In this document: piece after piece, positions 43,918 to 56,020 of the stretch
How the letters are laid out: the number at the start of each line of letters is the position of its first letter
How positions within the stretch are numbered: position 1 is the first letter of the stretch
The notes under the pieces: model-generated
Seen by the model: only the letters and a program-made list of their open reading frames with translations
Databases searched by the model: none
What the model was told of the DNA's origin: nothing
Source of the DNA: Cystobasidium ongulense
Lineage: Eukaryota > Basidiomycota > Cystobasidiomycetes > Cystobasidiales > Cystobasidiaceae
Length of the DNA: 64,000 nucleotides
Reading direction: 5' to 3'
NCBI GenBank assembly: GCA_022835595.1
Contig: BQUP01000002.1
Coordinates: 2,776,534-2,840,533 of the forward strand
Program-made: the position numbers and the translations under genes

Positions 43918-46900
43918 CTACAAAGCTCTACTGTCTACTGGGTCTACAAGATACATCTTCACTCTGCCGCGTTGAGATTGCTTATCCTGAGAACAACAGG
44001 ATGTTGGTCAGTGAAAAAGTCTGACTAAGTTCTGGAAATTTCGCCTTACCTTCTCAACAGTGATCTCGACCGTCACCTTGTCGAATACTCCAATCTTGGT
44101 TTCCGAAGTGTTCGGGTTCGAAGGATCATGAGGTACGAAGATTTCGTAATTGTCTGGATCATAGCGATTCTCGCGCTTGAAGGTAACAAGACCCTCCAAT
44201 CCAAATCTATTGAAGAGGAATATTTTTGTAAGCTTGTGCAAAATCGTACGGAAGTGGCAGAACTTACCGGCTGACGAATACAGCCAGACCGTTTCGGAAA
44301 GCACGAATAACGAATGCTTCCTCTCTGATCTTGCCTTGTCCGCTAGCGATAGATGCCTTTTCCTTATCTTGTAATGCAAGAGCAACATAGAATTCTACGC
44401 TCGCACGCCCAGCATGCTGAGCACTTCGGTGACGCTTGTTGATGTTCTCCATCACCCTGTCTACGAATGCCTTGCTGTGCAGCGTGGCATGAAGGGAGAC
44501 GTGATTGATGGCAGCATTGAGTTGCCGATGAACGAGGACATCCGCATAACGTCGAATTGGAGAAGTGAAGTGCGTATATATAGGTGAGGCTAAGCCATAA
44601 TGTCCAAAGGTGTCGCGCGGCACGCTACCAGAGCAGAAGTACTCGGCAGATAACATGCACCGTGTTGCCATGATTCTGACAAGGGTATTGAAGGCTGGTA
44701 GGTTTGAGTCAATGCAGCGATCCAAGGAAGCGGCTAAAGCACCTGAACTGGAAACGTCCAATTCGAGCCCTTTTCGCTTTTGGAGGACATCGGCTAGGAC
44801 TTCGAAGTTTGTGGCAGGAGGTGGTAAATGTCGGCGGAGGACTGCAGTCTGAGGGAAAGTGTCAAAGATCTTCTGTGCCACCGAAATGTTGGCAAGCAGC
44901 ATAAATTCTTCGACTAGGGAATTGGTCTCGAGCATTTCCTTCTGTTCCACGTCGATAGGTCCGGTAGTCTCACTGCTGTCAAGGTGGATCTTAACTTCCG
45001 GAGAAGCTAGATTGAGAGCACCAGCAGCCATTCTCTTGGCCTTGAGTTTGATGGCGAGAGCGTTAAGCATACGAACACTTTCGGTAAGCGGATCAGTCAG
45101 GGATTTATTGTCCTTTCGCTTTTGAGCAGCCTCGTATGTGAAAGCTTCTTTCGATGCGATGACAGACTTAGTGAATCGGACATTGACGATATTTGCATCT
45201 TGATCCAGTTCCTGGAAGGGAAGTCTGTGAGCTTGGCTTGTTAAGCGGGCTAGACTGAGATACGTACCCAAATCACTGAGAAGGCTAGCCTTTCCACATA
45301 GGGCCGTAGAGAGCACAAATTTGTTCCAAGAAGCGAAGGAAGCATATCTATACGTTTGTCCACGAGGTATACTGTAGTACCTCGAGACTCGGCTTCTGCG
45401 TCCATCGGATTGTCGGGATGCACAAAGTATGAGACATCGGCGATGTCTGATTGAGAGAGCTTTTAGCAAATTGTGCAACTTGCAAGTAGAGGATGTAATA
45501 CTCACGGACACCTGCTTCGATGTTGCCATTAGGCAGTGTTCGAGCATGCAGCGCGTCATCAATGTCTTGACAGCCTGGAATTGATTTTAGTTCAGTCGCA
45601 GCGAGATAAAGCTTTGCATCTAGAGAACGCACCAGGAGGATCGATACTGCAAATGAGCAGCTCTCTCAGATCTTCCCTCCCACGCCACGCTTTACTGCCA
45701 TCGTTCTTCTCCGGCACTGCCCAACTACCGCCCTCAACAGGTAGGCAATCCAAGATGGCTTTACTGAAGGGTCGATAAGGAACATCATGCTCGAGTAGTA
45801 GACTTTCAATTTCTGCCTCTTTGCTCTCAACTTTTCCAAGCACTCGAACTAAATGGCCGTCGGGATGCCGGCTTGTGATGTCCCACGAATCGATGCTAAC
45901 GAGAAACTTTTGTCCAATCAGATTGGCCACCTGTCGCGTCCTAAAGCGGATCTTGGGGATTTTGCGGTCTGTAGCAAGCGCAAAGACCGGTTGAGGAGCT
46001 GTTGATGATAATGCATTTGGCGAGAGCGACGCACGGTCTATGTGACACACATAGGGACGCCACGCTCGCTTGACGATACCGACGACTCGACCGGTAGGCT
46101 GCTTTTCTTTCTTTGCTATTGTAGCCTTCTGCTTAGTTTCGCGCTCAATACGCCTGTTCGCCTTGGCATCGGCAGCTTCTGCTTCTTCATCTTCCTCGTC
46201 TGGGTTATCATCCAGAGCATCGTCATCTGCACGAAACATTAGCCTCAAACTCCTGCGTATATCGAGCTCTACAATCAATTCGGCTCACTTTCTTCGTCAA
46301 GCACCTCGTCTGCTGGTGCACGCCACTCGCTTTCAGGCAGCACTTCAATGACCACCATGTCGCCAGTGACACTTCTGTTCATATTCTCTGTTCCCACTAG
46401 CAGCACCGCTTTGTCGAAAGCATGCACTTTGACAGAGCCCTCTCGATAGTTATAGGGATCGAGGTTAAAGTATCCAGAGTGAAGTTTGCCTTCTTTGACA
46501 CCAGCTTGTATTGTTGATTGCGGCAAATATTCAGGAGCGTAAACGGTCTTCTGCTTGCTCGAAGACTTCTCTGTACCAGCTAGCTGAGCATCATCTATAC
46601 CAGAGCGAAGTTCGGCAACGAGATCTCCGAGTACTATCGCTTTCTCATCCGATAGGCCAGCAACATAGTCTTTCGTTCTTTGCGCGGTGAGACCCAGTGC
46701 TTTGGCTTCTCTAGCGTTTCCAGCATCATCCGTGAGCAAGACGATGTCAACGAACGACTCCGAGGCCGGTGACGTAGAGGGACCACTAAATGTCTTCCGC
46801 TTCTTCGCTGGCTGTTCAGGCGAAAGATGATTCTGATACCATTGTGCCGCTTCACGAATAGCTGCAACGTGTAATGTGTAAGAGCTCGCTACTCATAGCC

Positions 46901-47750
46901 GACTCAACCCAAGGAACTTACCTCTGTCATTTCTGTCGTTTGGCGATTCACCCTCTCTGCGGCCGGCAAAAGTGTCTCTGAAACGCTGGTTAGCAGGCTG
47001 ACTGTGCGAGAGGAACTTCGCAAATTGACTCACTGCCGAGCTTCGTTGAAGAATAGCCATACCCGCCTGTCCTCTTCTCCAATCAATGCGCGCAGGCGAT
47101 TATACAGCGGTAGCGATCTATGTTTGACTTCTTCCAATACAGTTTGTAGTATGATGATATCAGCTCCAAAAGCGGCATGTTCCAGCAGATCCATCTAAGA
47201 CTATAATCAGTTACTGCGACTTGTGTGCACAGAGCAAATGCGGCAGCGCTTTACCTGAGCCAAGGCGACATTCGTGTCAAGGATGAGATAGTGACCTTTT
47301 TCATCTGTCTTTCCAGCTGATGTACGTTTCCTGCCTTCACGACTTAAGACGGGGCCCATAGCAACTCTTTTACCTCTGCTAGCTGTATTTCCTTCCATAT
47401 CGTCGTCTTCATGCGAGGGTAGTGAAAGCTGACCATCTGCTAGAGCCGAGTAGAGTGGTTCACAATTGTCGCACAACTCGGAACCGCAAGGTATATCAGA
47501 GCGGAGATAATGCTCTCTGACGACTAGATTCGGTCCAAAAGCATCAGTACTGCTCATCAGAGAAAAACAGCCGAGCTGCTGGTAAGAGCAGTCCTTTTGC
47601 AATGGATGATTCACCTTTCTGTACTCTTCCCTGGCGAGTTTTGCGCAAGAAGTGCTTTTGTGTCTGCTCGATACCATTCAGAGACCCATCTTTCGAAGGC
47701 AGACCAAGAGATCTCTTTCTCAAGAGCACGATGCCAGCGTCGATAGCCAT
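43918..47750 (-). CDS. DIS3: DIS3/RRP44, catalytic RNase of the RNA exosome
   Basis: 3'-5' exoribonuclease (RNB) and PIN endonuclease of the nuclear/cytoplasmic exosome. The start at 47750 precedes [14 protein letters not shown], the conserved N-terminal Dis3 block. [24 protein letters not shown] (Cys motif) and the PIN domain with [14 protein letters not shown] follow. Then come [35 protein letters not shown] (cold-shock domain) and [21 protein letters not shown]. The RNB domain has [17 protein letters not shown] (metal-binding Asp cluster, split by an intron near 45640-45570), then [28 protein letters not shown] (hallmark [13 protein letters not shown]). The S1-like end is [20 protein letters not shown], with a final exon [21 protein letters not shown]. 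The Asp and PIN residues I can see are intact. Confidence 0.95.
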
Positions 47751-48295
47751 GCTGTCGTATATACTTCGTGAAGAAGGAAAGCTCCAAGCACGCGAGCGCT
47801 TGCCAGTTTGCTGGGTGATCGAATGAAATGGTGGCACTGCAGCTTCAAGAGCCAACGCGCAAGACTGCAGCGATGCACGAGCGTTGCAGGATTCATGTCG
47901 AAGATACCAACAAACGAGGGAGGCACTCGCAGTAGAAGGAGGTTTGTGCTTGCGAAAGCAGATGCTCAGAAATAATAAGTGTGCCCAAAGGAAAATCATA
48001 CAATCGATTATAAATAGAATGCTACACTATTGCGCACGGTACCGGTACGGCCATTCAGATGAATAGAAAAGGGACTAGAGTATGAGCGGGGTTATTACGA
48101 CAAAATTCTGATGCTAGCTGTCGGTAACGGCATTTCAGTCATGGCAAGCACAGCGGGGTGGCGGTCAACAGTCGTCTGATTGACCGGGCGTCTGAGATTG
48201 CGTTATATGGATACGAGAAGTGGAGAGACGAATAGTTCTTGCTGCGTGATGGGTCAATTTGCGATTGGTCCGAAAGATCGTGGTTTGCAAAGCGG
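47751..48295. other. Intergenic: DIS3 promoter / UBC8 3' flank
   Basis: About 545 bp between two minus-strand genes. Nothing beyond expected promoter and 3' UTR sequence recognised. Confidence 0.45.
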
Positions 48296-49553
48296 TCATA
48301 ATTCCACTGTTGAGCAGAAGCGCACGAGCCAGGGATGGCATTCAGCATAAGCGGATGAAGAATGCAGCTACATAGAAGATATGACATACTGTCACCAGTT
48401 GCTTCGTCCTCATCGTCAGACTCGTCTTCACTTTCGCTTTCCTCCTCTTCCTCTTCCGATTCCTCTCCGGCTCCGTTAGCAGCGTCTTCAGCGGCTTGCT
48501 TCGTTGCGTACCGTTGCACGTAGTCTACACGAGTTTAACAGTCAGCTGAATCTATGGAAATTCGGTTGCTTAGTGGAAGTTTTTCTCTCACCCTTGACCT
48601 TCACCTCGTAATTCTTCGGCTCGCGAAGCAAAAGTGCTGCAGCTTCGCCATTCAAAGGATCGGACGGATTGGGATATCGTAGTAATTGAGGAAGGAAGAC
48701 TTCGAATATGTTGATCATATCGAACATTGGCGACCACCTGAGCAGAGAGAAGTTATTAGCTGGAGCTGTGCGGGGGCGTATGGTGGCAAAACAAATCAAA
48801 GGCTCACGTCTAGTCGAAAGAAGGCATATAAGCAAAGGTCAGCCGAAAGTGGAGTTCAACTATTGATCCAGCTCTTGGCTCTTACCTGGTTGATGACATC
48901 GAGACAGACACTTCCTGATAGCTCATCGATATTGGGGTGGAAGATACGGTTGCAGAAGCCTGTTCAAGTACCGTAGAAGGGAGTACATTAAACAAGGGCT
49001 CATGTTCTCTCAAGTATGGAGGAATAGTGTCTGTATTACACTCACCGATGCTTGGGCTCTTGTAAGGGTATTGATCAGGCAATTCGACGTGTATCTTCCA
49101 AACTCCGCCGGCGAACGGAGCTGCATTGACGGGCAGTTGCGGAGGTATCAATGATAGCACGAGTTGAGGAGAAAGCAATAGGAGCATGATCAGTCATCCA
49201 GCTGTATACTTGACCCTGGCATGCCATGTCACTGATCGTCAAACGGCTACGCTTTCCGGTGGCCAGGTGCCATTGCCACGATAGAGAGCACTCATGGCCG
49301 GTGAGGTGGGGGAAGCGTATACGCTGACGAAAGCAGCAGAGGGCAAGAACTAATGACTACGCACTCTCAGCAGGACCAAAAAACCGCACGTAGAACTCTT
49401 GCATGTTATCGTTGACCAGTGTGACTTCGTAATCCGACATGAGCCTGTTGTGAAAGAGAAGCGCAATCCAGGTCAACGCAGCGCACGAGGACGATAGCCG
49501 TCAACCACGCACATTTTCATGACATCCGCCTCGATTCTCCTCTTGGGCGAGCT
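48296..49553 (-). CDS. UBC8: Ubiquitin-conjugating enzyme E2 H (UBC8/UBE2H)
   Basis: E2 enzyme; in yeast Ubc8 acts in glucose-induced degradation of gluconeogenic enzymes. Exons read [61 protein letters not shown], then [48 protein letters not shown] and [44 protein letters not shown]. The long acidic tail is typical of this E2 class. The last exon appears to add MEL and stop at 48296. The active-site Cys block lies in the exon region near 48880-48990. The initiator Met exon (expected M-S/T-S before SPKRR) was not found upstream of 49553 with standard splice signals, so the 5' end given is the first exon I can read. Confidence 0.88.
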
Positions 49554-50383
49554 GTATAGACGCCAAAGGTGAGCATGTCAGCATGTCAACCCGGGTCTAG
49601 CCTGCGTCGTCTGCCAGCTAGCTGCTCGCGCACAGCGCAATCAAGCACGCAGCCCAGCCCAGCTAGACAGAACGAGGAGGTAACAGACGAAGTCGACTTA
49701 TCATGGTGCGCGCGTGTTCAGAGGCAGCAGAAGATGCTATGCGGCAAGTCTGTAGGTGGAGAGAGGCGAGGTTGGCAAGAGGTCAAGGGCTGCACGCCGT
49801 CGTGGTGATGGAAGGTTGATCAGCCGGGGCAATCAATCGATGGCAACATACAACAAGGAAGGACGATGCAGCTGGTCAAGACGATGCTGGGACGCAGCCA
49901 GCGTGAAGTGTGCCATGACGCCGGCCGGCTGTACTGTGCGGACCAGACAGCTGGTCTGAACATTCCTGACCGCTTATCAGGTGGAGTCATCAGCACTCAA
50001 GAGCGGCCTGGGCGCGGTAGTACTGGCGAACATGACCAAAGATACCGTAGCTGGTAAGGACAGAGTACTGGTGGCTGCATTGTATTGTTGTATAATAGAG
50101 ACACAAGACAATGACAATAGATGTATAACTAAACATAGGGAGGGGAGGGTGTGATATATATGTGAAGAAAGTAATGTTGAGAGAAAGATCGGAATTTTCT
50201 TGCAACATATTGGTGTAGGAGAGGGTAGACACGTCACGCTCAGAGGAGCGAGAGAAGAGAGAAAGGACACATTATTATTTTGCTAGAAGGACTTGCATAC
50301 TATCAAGCATGAAATTGTGGCTATTTTTCAGTAAAAAGAGAAGTGAGATGAACCAATGTGTCCGTTTGATAAGAAGTCACGTT
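49554..50383. other. Intergenic between UBC8 and SLM (may hold UBC8 exon 1)
   Basis: About 830 bp. It should contain the UBC8 start exon, its promoter and the SLM 3' UTR. The minus-strand ATG at 49694 (context CACCATGATAAG) is the best-looking candidate start but lacks a canonical GT donor right after it. Confidence 0.35.
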
Positions 50384-52815
50384 CTATGCAGAGGACAGAG
50401 TGTGTCCAGTGGGGTGCATTTCGGCGCTAGTGTTTGAAGCGGGAACAGCACCGCTGCCGCTAGCCGCAGAGGAAGCCTACGCAGTCTACAGAAGGTCAGC
50501 TCGATGTCATTGTATTCCGCCTGCAAAGGCTATGGTAGGAGAGTGCTTACACCCTCGGTCTTCTTCTCTACAGCGTAACCGGAAGAGCCGACCTCGACGT
50601 TGGAGGAAGGTCCATCGTAAGCAGGGGCCTCAGTGGCGGTCTGTCTGTTGGTCTCGGTGGTGTGCATCGAAGTTGCAGTAGAGCCAGCGGTGGTAGTAGG
50701 AGCGTTATCGACCTCTTCATCTTCCTCATCTTCCTCCTCTTCTTCTTCTTCATCGTCAGTGACTTCTTCTTCGACAGAAGAGCCACCTTCTTCTTCATCC
50801 TCGTCCTCGGAGAGATAACCAGCAGCTCGGACGGCAGCGGGGACTGGGCCAGATCGGTCCATAGCCTCGGAAGCAGTGAGGTAGACCTTGGAGAGCTGCT
50901 TGATGTCGTTCCACCACTCGTACATCTCCTCGTGAGATCGACCACGGATGGTGAAGGCGCTGCTCGACATACCCTTCTTGCTTGGCTCGATGTGGAACTT
51001 GTGCGAAGTGGCATGAGATCCGGAAGGAGCTCCCAGAGTGCAGTTAGGGAGGAAGATGGATAGACGGGGAGCAGAGTGGGTACCGGAGTAAGAGTCGGAA
51101 GACTCGAACTCGTGCAGGTATCCGGCAGGGGTGAGAACATAGTATCCCTCCTTGTACGACTTTGTGAATCTCTTCTTGCGCTCCAGGAGACCAGTGTGGA
51201 CTGGGATGACTGACGGGTCGTCCTTTCCTGGATAGTTGATGTGCTCTGGGTTTCGGAGAGGGGTCTCTGGGTCGAGAAGGTGGTCGGATCTTGCGGCAAA
51301 GGCGATCCACTCGGTATCGGGTGAGACGCTCTTCATGAGCTGGCCCATGGTCTCCCAGGTCTGCTGGACAGACGACGACATGCTGGGTGAAGGGAATAGT
51401 TGTATCAGCTAGTGTATCAAAAACGGTAACGAACGGGTGCTCACCGTCCGGACCAGGTGTCGAATGTCTCCCAGGCGGATTGAATAGCACGGACAACACC
51501 TTCCTCGAAGTGAGCAGAGTTCTGCTGCATGATGATGATTGACTTCTGGAGAGCATTCTCTTCCTGAACCTGCTTTTGTAGCTGAACAGCGACGAGCTGG
51601 TTGGTATACCAAGGGTCCTCCTTGGCGGTGACCGCCATGGGGGTGTTCTTCAACATGGTGATGGAGCGAGCGAGGTCGGTGATGACCTTGGTTGACATTT
51701 CACGTTCCTTGGCGACGGACTGCGAGTGGCATGGATACTTTTAGTCGCGTCTTTCAACTACAACTAGAACTGCAGTATTGACTCACAGCGGCGAGCTTTC
51801 CGGTGTCCATCTGGATGTTCTTGATGTGAGCCTTGATCTCAGCTCTGAGCTTGTGCAAGTGCTGGACAATGGAGCCCTCGACAGTCTTGGCGAGGTTGGC
51901 ATGGTGGTCTGCAATGACACGAGTCTTCTCTCTCTGTTGTTTGAAAGATAAGAGGAAGTCAGCTGGAGGAGCTTGGACGGAGTGAAGGGAAAAAGAAGAC
52001 GCGCAATGGAGTAGAAGACATCTTGCATACCACCTTCACCGAGGAACTCTAAGAAAACGAAAGGCAGATATTAGTACTGCCAGCGTCGTGCAGGCTTTGC
52101 ATATCAAAGGTAAAACGCACGCTGTCGGAGCAGAAGGGTCAGCCGTGGTCACATGCGGGCGAGACGCGCAAAATAATGCGACAAGAATGCAGACTCACGT
52201 TGCCGGATCTGAAGGGGACCTGGATGACACCGCCGAGCTTGGTGAGCTCCTTTGCGGTGTTGGCCTCAATGTCGGCGATGCCTGTGGTTTACAAATGGAA
52301 GGCATTCCATGATTGGCGGTAGCAGACGTCAGTCAGCCTCGAGATCGCGTTGGGCGGGGGGGAAGAGAGTGCAAGGCGGCATAAAGAAGCATGCGAGCGG
52401 CATGCAGTGTAAGGTGTGCATGGCATGGACAGTCGTGAACAAAGTCCGTCGTATCGTCCAGGGACCAATGACACCTTCCGCCCTCCTGCCTCTTCTGGCC
52501 ATTCCGCATTCGCCTGGGAGCGAGTAGAAAAGCGCGGGTGGGAAGAAGGCGAGAGACTCACCCTCGAAGTAGGCGATGAGGTTCTTGGTGATGTTCTTCC
52601 ATGCCTCGAAGCGCTCAATGAGGATGTCAGAGGGGCGCAGGTCGGTGGGGCCTGTTGGAGTGCATTTGTTCGTTCAGCATCTTTCCCGCGTCCAAAAGAG
52701 GCGGAGAGAGAGGCGGCGGCGACTCACCCGATGCACGCTTGATGAGCTGCGACTGTCTCGAGGTGACAGAGGACCTGCGCGAGGCGCGCGTTCTTTGGGA
52801 GTGGGTGTCGTCCAT
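50384..52815 (-). CDS. SLM1: SLM1/SLM2-type PI(4,5)P2-binding TORC2 effector (BAR-like + PH)
   Basis: Plasma-membrane (eisosome) adaptor that recruits Ypk kinases to TORC2. It begins MDDTHSQRTRASRRSSVTSR at 52815. Helical BAR-like parts follow: GPTDLRPSDILIERFEAWKNITKNLIAYFEG (~52640-52560), ANLAKTVEGSIVQHLHKLRAEIKAHIKNIQMDTGKLAA (~51900-51785), and MSTKVITDLARSITMLKNTP ... SAHFEEGVVRAIQSAWETFDTW (~51698-51450). The PH domain lies in the exon ending at 50551: HTGLLERKKRFTKSYKEGYYVLTPAGYLHEF ... IRGRSHEEMYEWWNDIKQL. A strongly acidic run (EEEVTDDEEEEEEEDEED) comes next. A final exon 50476-50384 was inferred: splicing GAGGGT|GTAAGC to GCGTAG|GCTTCC gives ASSAASGSGAVPASNTS and a stop at 50384. 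Without it the protein ends VSTLLP at 50530. Confidence 0.9.
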
Positions 52816-53472
52816 GGCTGCGGTGTGTTCAGGTGCGAGGATGGATGGTGGTGGAGTGGGAAGAAGAGCGAGTCCTCCAGAGACGGGAAGTTGGCCTCGC
52901 TCGACCTCTGAAAGGCTCGCTCTTTCTCGACTTTGCAATCGAACTTCCAGCCCACGCCCGCTTTCCCGTTATGGCCAATGCCCTCCAAGGGCTGTTTACA
53001 AGTCGCTGCCGGCAGATCGTAATGCAGTTGCTCACTTTTGTAACCCGCCTTCTTATCGCACTAATCAGCCATTACAAACTCGCCTTGCCTTTTTGTAATG
53101 CCCTGCCTCGCAGCTCACTCACGTCATCGCCCGATCGCGAGTGCCCAAAGTGGGAATGTTGTGAGCCAAATATGGGCGCAGGTGTGTTGGGCGAGGATGA
53201 TGACGCTGAAAAACAGAAAACACACCATTCGACGATTTGTTGCGATTAGGTAAGTCAAGGGAGATGCGAGCATAGCGAGGCAGAGCGATGCTTCCCCCCT
53301 CTTGGGTTTTTAATGGCATTGGTCCGCTGCAACGAATACATGGATCTTGTACAAGTCATTCAAGCTGTAGCAGTCAAATAATGCTATCAAACGACGAAAG
53401 GCTAAGAGAACTGGGCTCGAACAAATGCTTCATGCTGGCTTGGATTTGGTTTGGCTTCCAGTCTGTGAATGC
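52816..53472. other. Intergenic: SLM promoter / zinc-transporter 3' flank
   Basis: About 660 bp between two minus-strand genes. Several overlapping open frames are present but none shows a motif. Two copies of a short ACTCACGTCATCGCC-like/TGACGCTG context are not convincing operators. Confidence 0.4.
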
Positions 53473-56020
53473 TCAATTGCCTGATGCTACTGTCGCGTAC
53501 GAGGGGCCGCCCGATGCAGTAGAACGCGCCGGAGTCTTTGTTTTGTCAGGTACGATAGTCGCCGGTACTGCATTCGGAGGACAGCACGAGCTATTCACAC
53601 GCGCAATGGTGAAAGTATCAGTATCAGCAGCGATGCATCTGGTGAACGGGAGGGACTCACTTGTCAATGCAAGCATCCTCAACACATTGTGCCATGCATC
53701 CAACTCCGTCATCCTCGTCGCCCTGGTATAGCATCTCGCTGCTTCCCTGCCGGCTTACAATAATGCCAACAGCATTCTGCGTAGAAGGGTTCGCCATGTC
53801 CAGCAATTCAGGTTGGATAGTAGTCGAATGCACTCCGAAACGATGCAGCACCTTTCGAACATCCTGAGAGCAGGATGCAAATTCTTCGTGTGATTTCACT
53901 AGGATGTGCATTGACGCTACTAGCTTGCTTTCTGATAGTGACCAGATGTGGAGATCTGAGATACGCAATTAGCAGAGTCAGCCTTGTCTATGGAGAAAGG
54001 TAGCCTTGAAGCTATATAACACTCACCGTGTACCGAGATCACGTTGGGAATCTTCAATATCGCAGATCTAACCTTTTCTAACGGGACGTGTGCAGGAGTT
54101 CCTTGAAGGAGAATGAAGCTTGCCGAGCGCACTAAATTCACAGACAAAAACGGTCAGACGAACTTCATCACACGGGGCAGATATAGCAAGCAAGTTGAAC
54201 ATACCTAAAGGAAGGGCACTCGAGAAAATGATAATGGTAATGATGAGTGAGATAACAGGATCGGAATAAAAGCGGTATGGTGATTTTGTGAGCCAGATGA
54301 TCAAACCTGCGGCGATGACTCCGACATTGCCGAGCTACGGATTCCAATTTTCAGTACCTAGCTGCAGCGTGTCAAATAACTTCCAATAGAAGAACCTACA
54401 GCATCACCCAGTACATGCAAGAAGACGCCCTGCATATTCATATTCGCATGCGAATGACCGCCGAGAGCGTGTTCGTCGTCATCTTCGTCGTGATCATGGT
54501 CGTGGTCATGACCCTCGTATTCGTGATGTTCTTGCTCGTCGTGATCATTGCTATCATCGTGAGAATGATGATCGTGATCATGCCCATCATGCCCGTGTCC
54601 GCTTCCTCTCGAGGCACTTCTCTCCCTGTTTTTGAAGCTTGCACTTCCGGTCCTTGACCTTCCGTGCTTTGCTAAGCTACCTTGAAAAGATGGTGTTCGA
54701 CGATGTCCTCCGAACCCTCCTTCAGTGCGTGGTGTACCGAAACCAGCGTCGTATGCTTGTCGAACTATAGCTTCGCGCGTTCGTGCGGGATGGACAAGTA
54801 GCTCATCCAAGGCTTCGGCTTCATCATCGTCTTCATCTCTGTCCGAAAATGGAGTTTCTGCACCTCCTATTGCTACGCTTTGTGAAGCAGCTTGCTGACC
54901 AGGAAGCGCAGGGAACTCATTTGTTGAAGCTCCATTTGCTAATAGCGGTGTACGTTCGCTAACGTCGATATTGGCAGTACCATTGCCTCCAGCAGCATGG
55001 CCGTTCTTAATCTTCTTGGCGGAAGAGAATGTAGTTACTGCGTTTGATTGGCCTTCTTCTGCTTTGGAGGCATGCGAATGACTGTGTCCGTGCGAATGGC
55101 CATGACCATGCTCGTGGAAGAGGAAGAGACCGACGATATTGGACAATAGGCCAAGACTGCCAACAATGACTACAATTTGAGGAGAACTGACTTCTGGATT
55201 TCCGAACATGCGCTGTAACGCCTCCAGGAAGATGGAGAAGCATAGGGCTAGAAGAAAGACGCCGTTGATGAGTGCACCGAGAATTTCAGCTCTCTGCCAT
55301 CCGTAGGAGTATTTGTTCGAACGAGTCGAGTTCTCCGCGAGCTGATCAAGGTTACAATGTGACAGATTAGCAAAATGAACGCTGCTACTGTCTTCCAATT
55401 CGAGCCGAGCCACTTACATTGAGGGCGTAGAGAGCGACAATCAGACTCATCACATCGTTCAACCTGTCGAGGATCAGGTTACCCAGCTATTAGCATGACG
55501 ATAGTCTATACCTTTAAGGTATCCGGGCAACCCACATATGAAAGGAATCGGCGACGAGTGCCAAAGAGCCGACCGTATATCCAGTTATAAGCTCAATGAA
55601 GAGAAAAACCTGTTCACAGTTTTATCCAGTCGTACCGAGTCGAACGCAGAGTGTAGCGTAGATGCCGACGAGTGCCAGAGAAATGTTTCGTTGACGCAGC
55701 GTTGCCAATGATGGTCAGCAAAGGGTATGCAGCGGGCATGGCACAGGCGTAGGTGCATATTAGACGGAGAAAGTAGATTGTGGGCGAAGGGGTTGACATC
55801 GTTCCCAAAGCAATTGTCCGGAATTGATTCGAGATTGGTGGTGGATCGATTGACAATGCATGGAGCAGGAGACCGGACGGTACCGGGAAGAGACGAATGA
55901 TAGCTGCATCAGTTTCTGGGCTCCTCACACAGTTGACAGCTGCTGTCAGATCCTGCCAGCCGCACTCACAGTATCGATTGCAAGCAAGGTCTTAATCCTT
56001 GCACTTCGAGACCACGCCAT
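53473..56020 (-). CDS. ZRC1: CDF zinc transporter (ZRC1/COT1 type)
   Basis: Cation-diffusion-facilitator that loads Zn2+ (and Co2+) into the vacuole in exchange for H+. The start MAWSRSARIKTLLAIDT at 56020 matches the family. Membrane segments include YGWQRAEILGALINGVFLLALCFSIFLEALQRM and VVIVGSLGLLSNIVGLFLFHEHGHGHSHGHSHSH. A very long cytosolic loop (~240 residues) with a second His/Asp/Glu-rich cluster (GHGHDGHDHDHHSHDDSNDHDEQEHH, written in parts on the minus strand near 54590-54440) precedes NMQGVFLHVLGDAVGS, the HxxxD metal site. The C-terminal domain contains SDLHIWSLSESKLVASMHILV. A last exon ends with CMAQCVEDACID|NSCCPPNAVP, a Cys-rich tail, and stops at 53473. About seven introns. 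Both His-rich regions are larger than in yeast Zrc1. Confidence 0.92.

Noticed and set aside
53473-54660. Long open frames on the plus strand opposite the His-rich zinc-transporter loop (54415-54657) and opposite its C-terminus
   Set aside because: They are antisense shadows: the minus strand encodes conserved transporter segments, and the plus frames are repetitive Val/Ile-rich translations of His codons.
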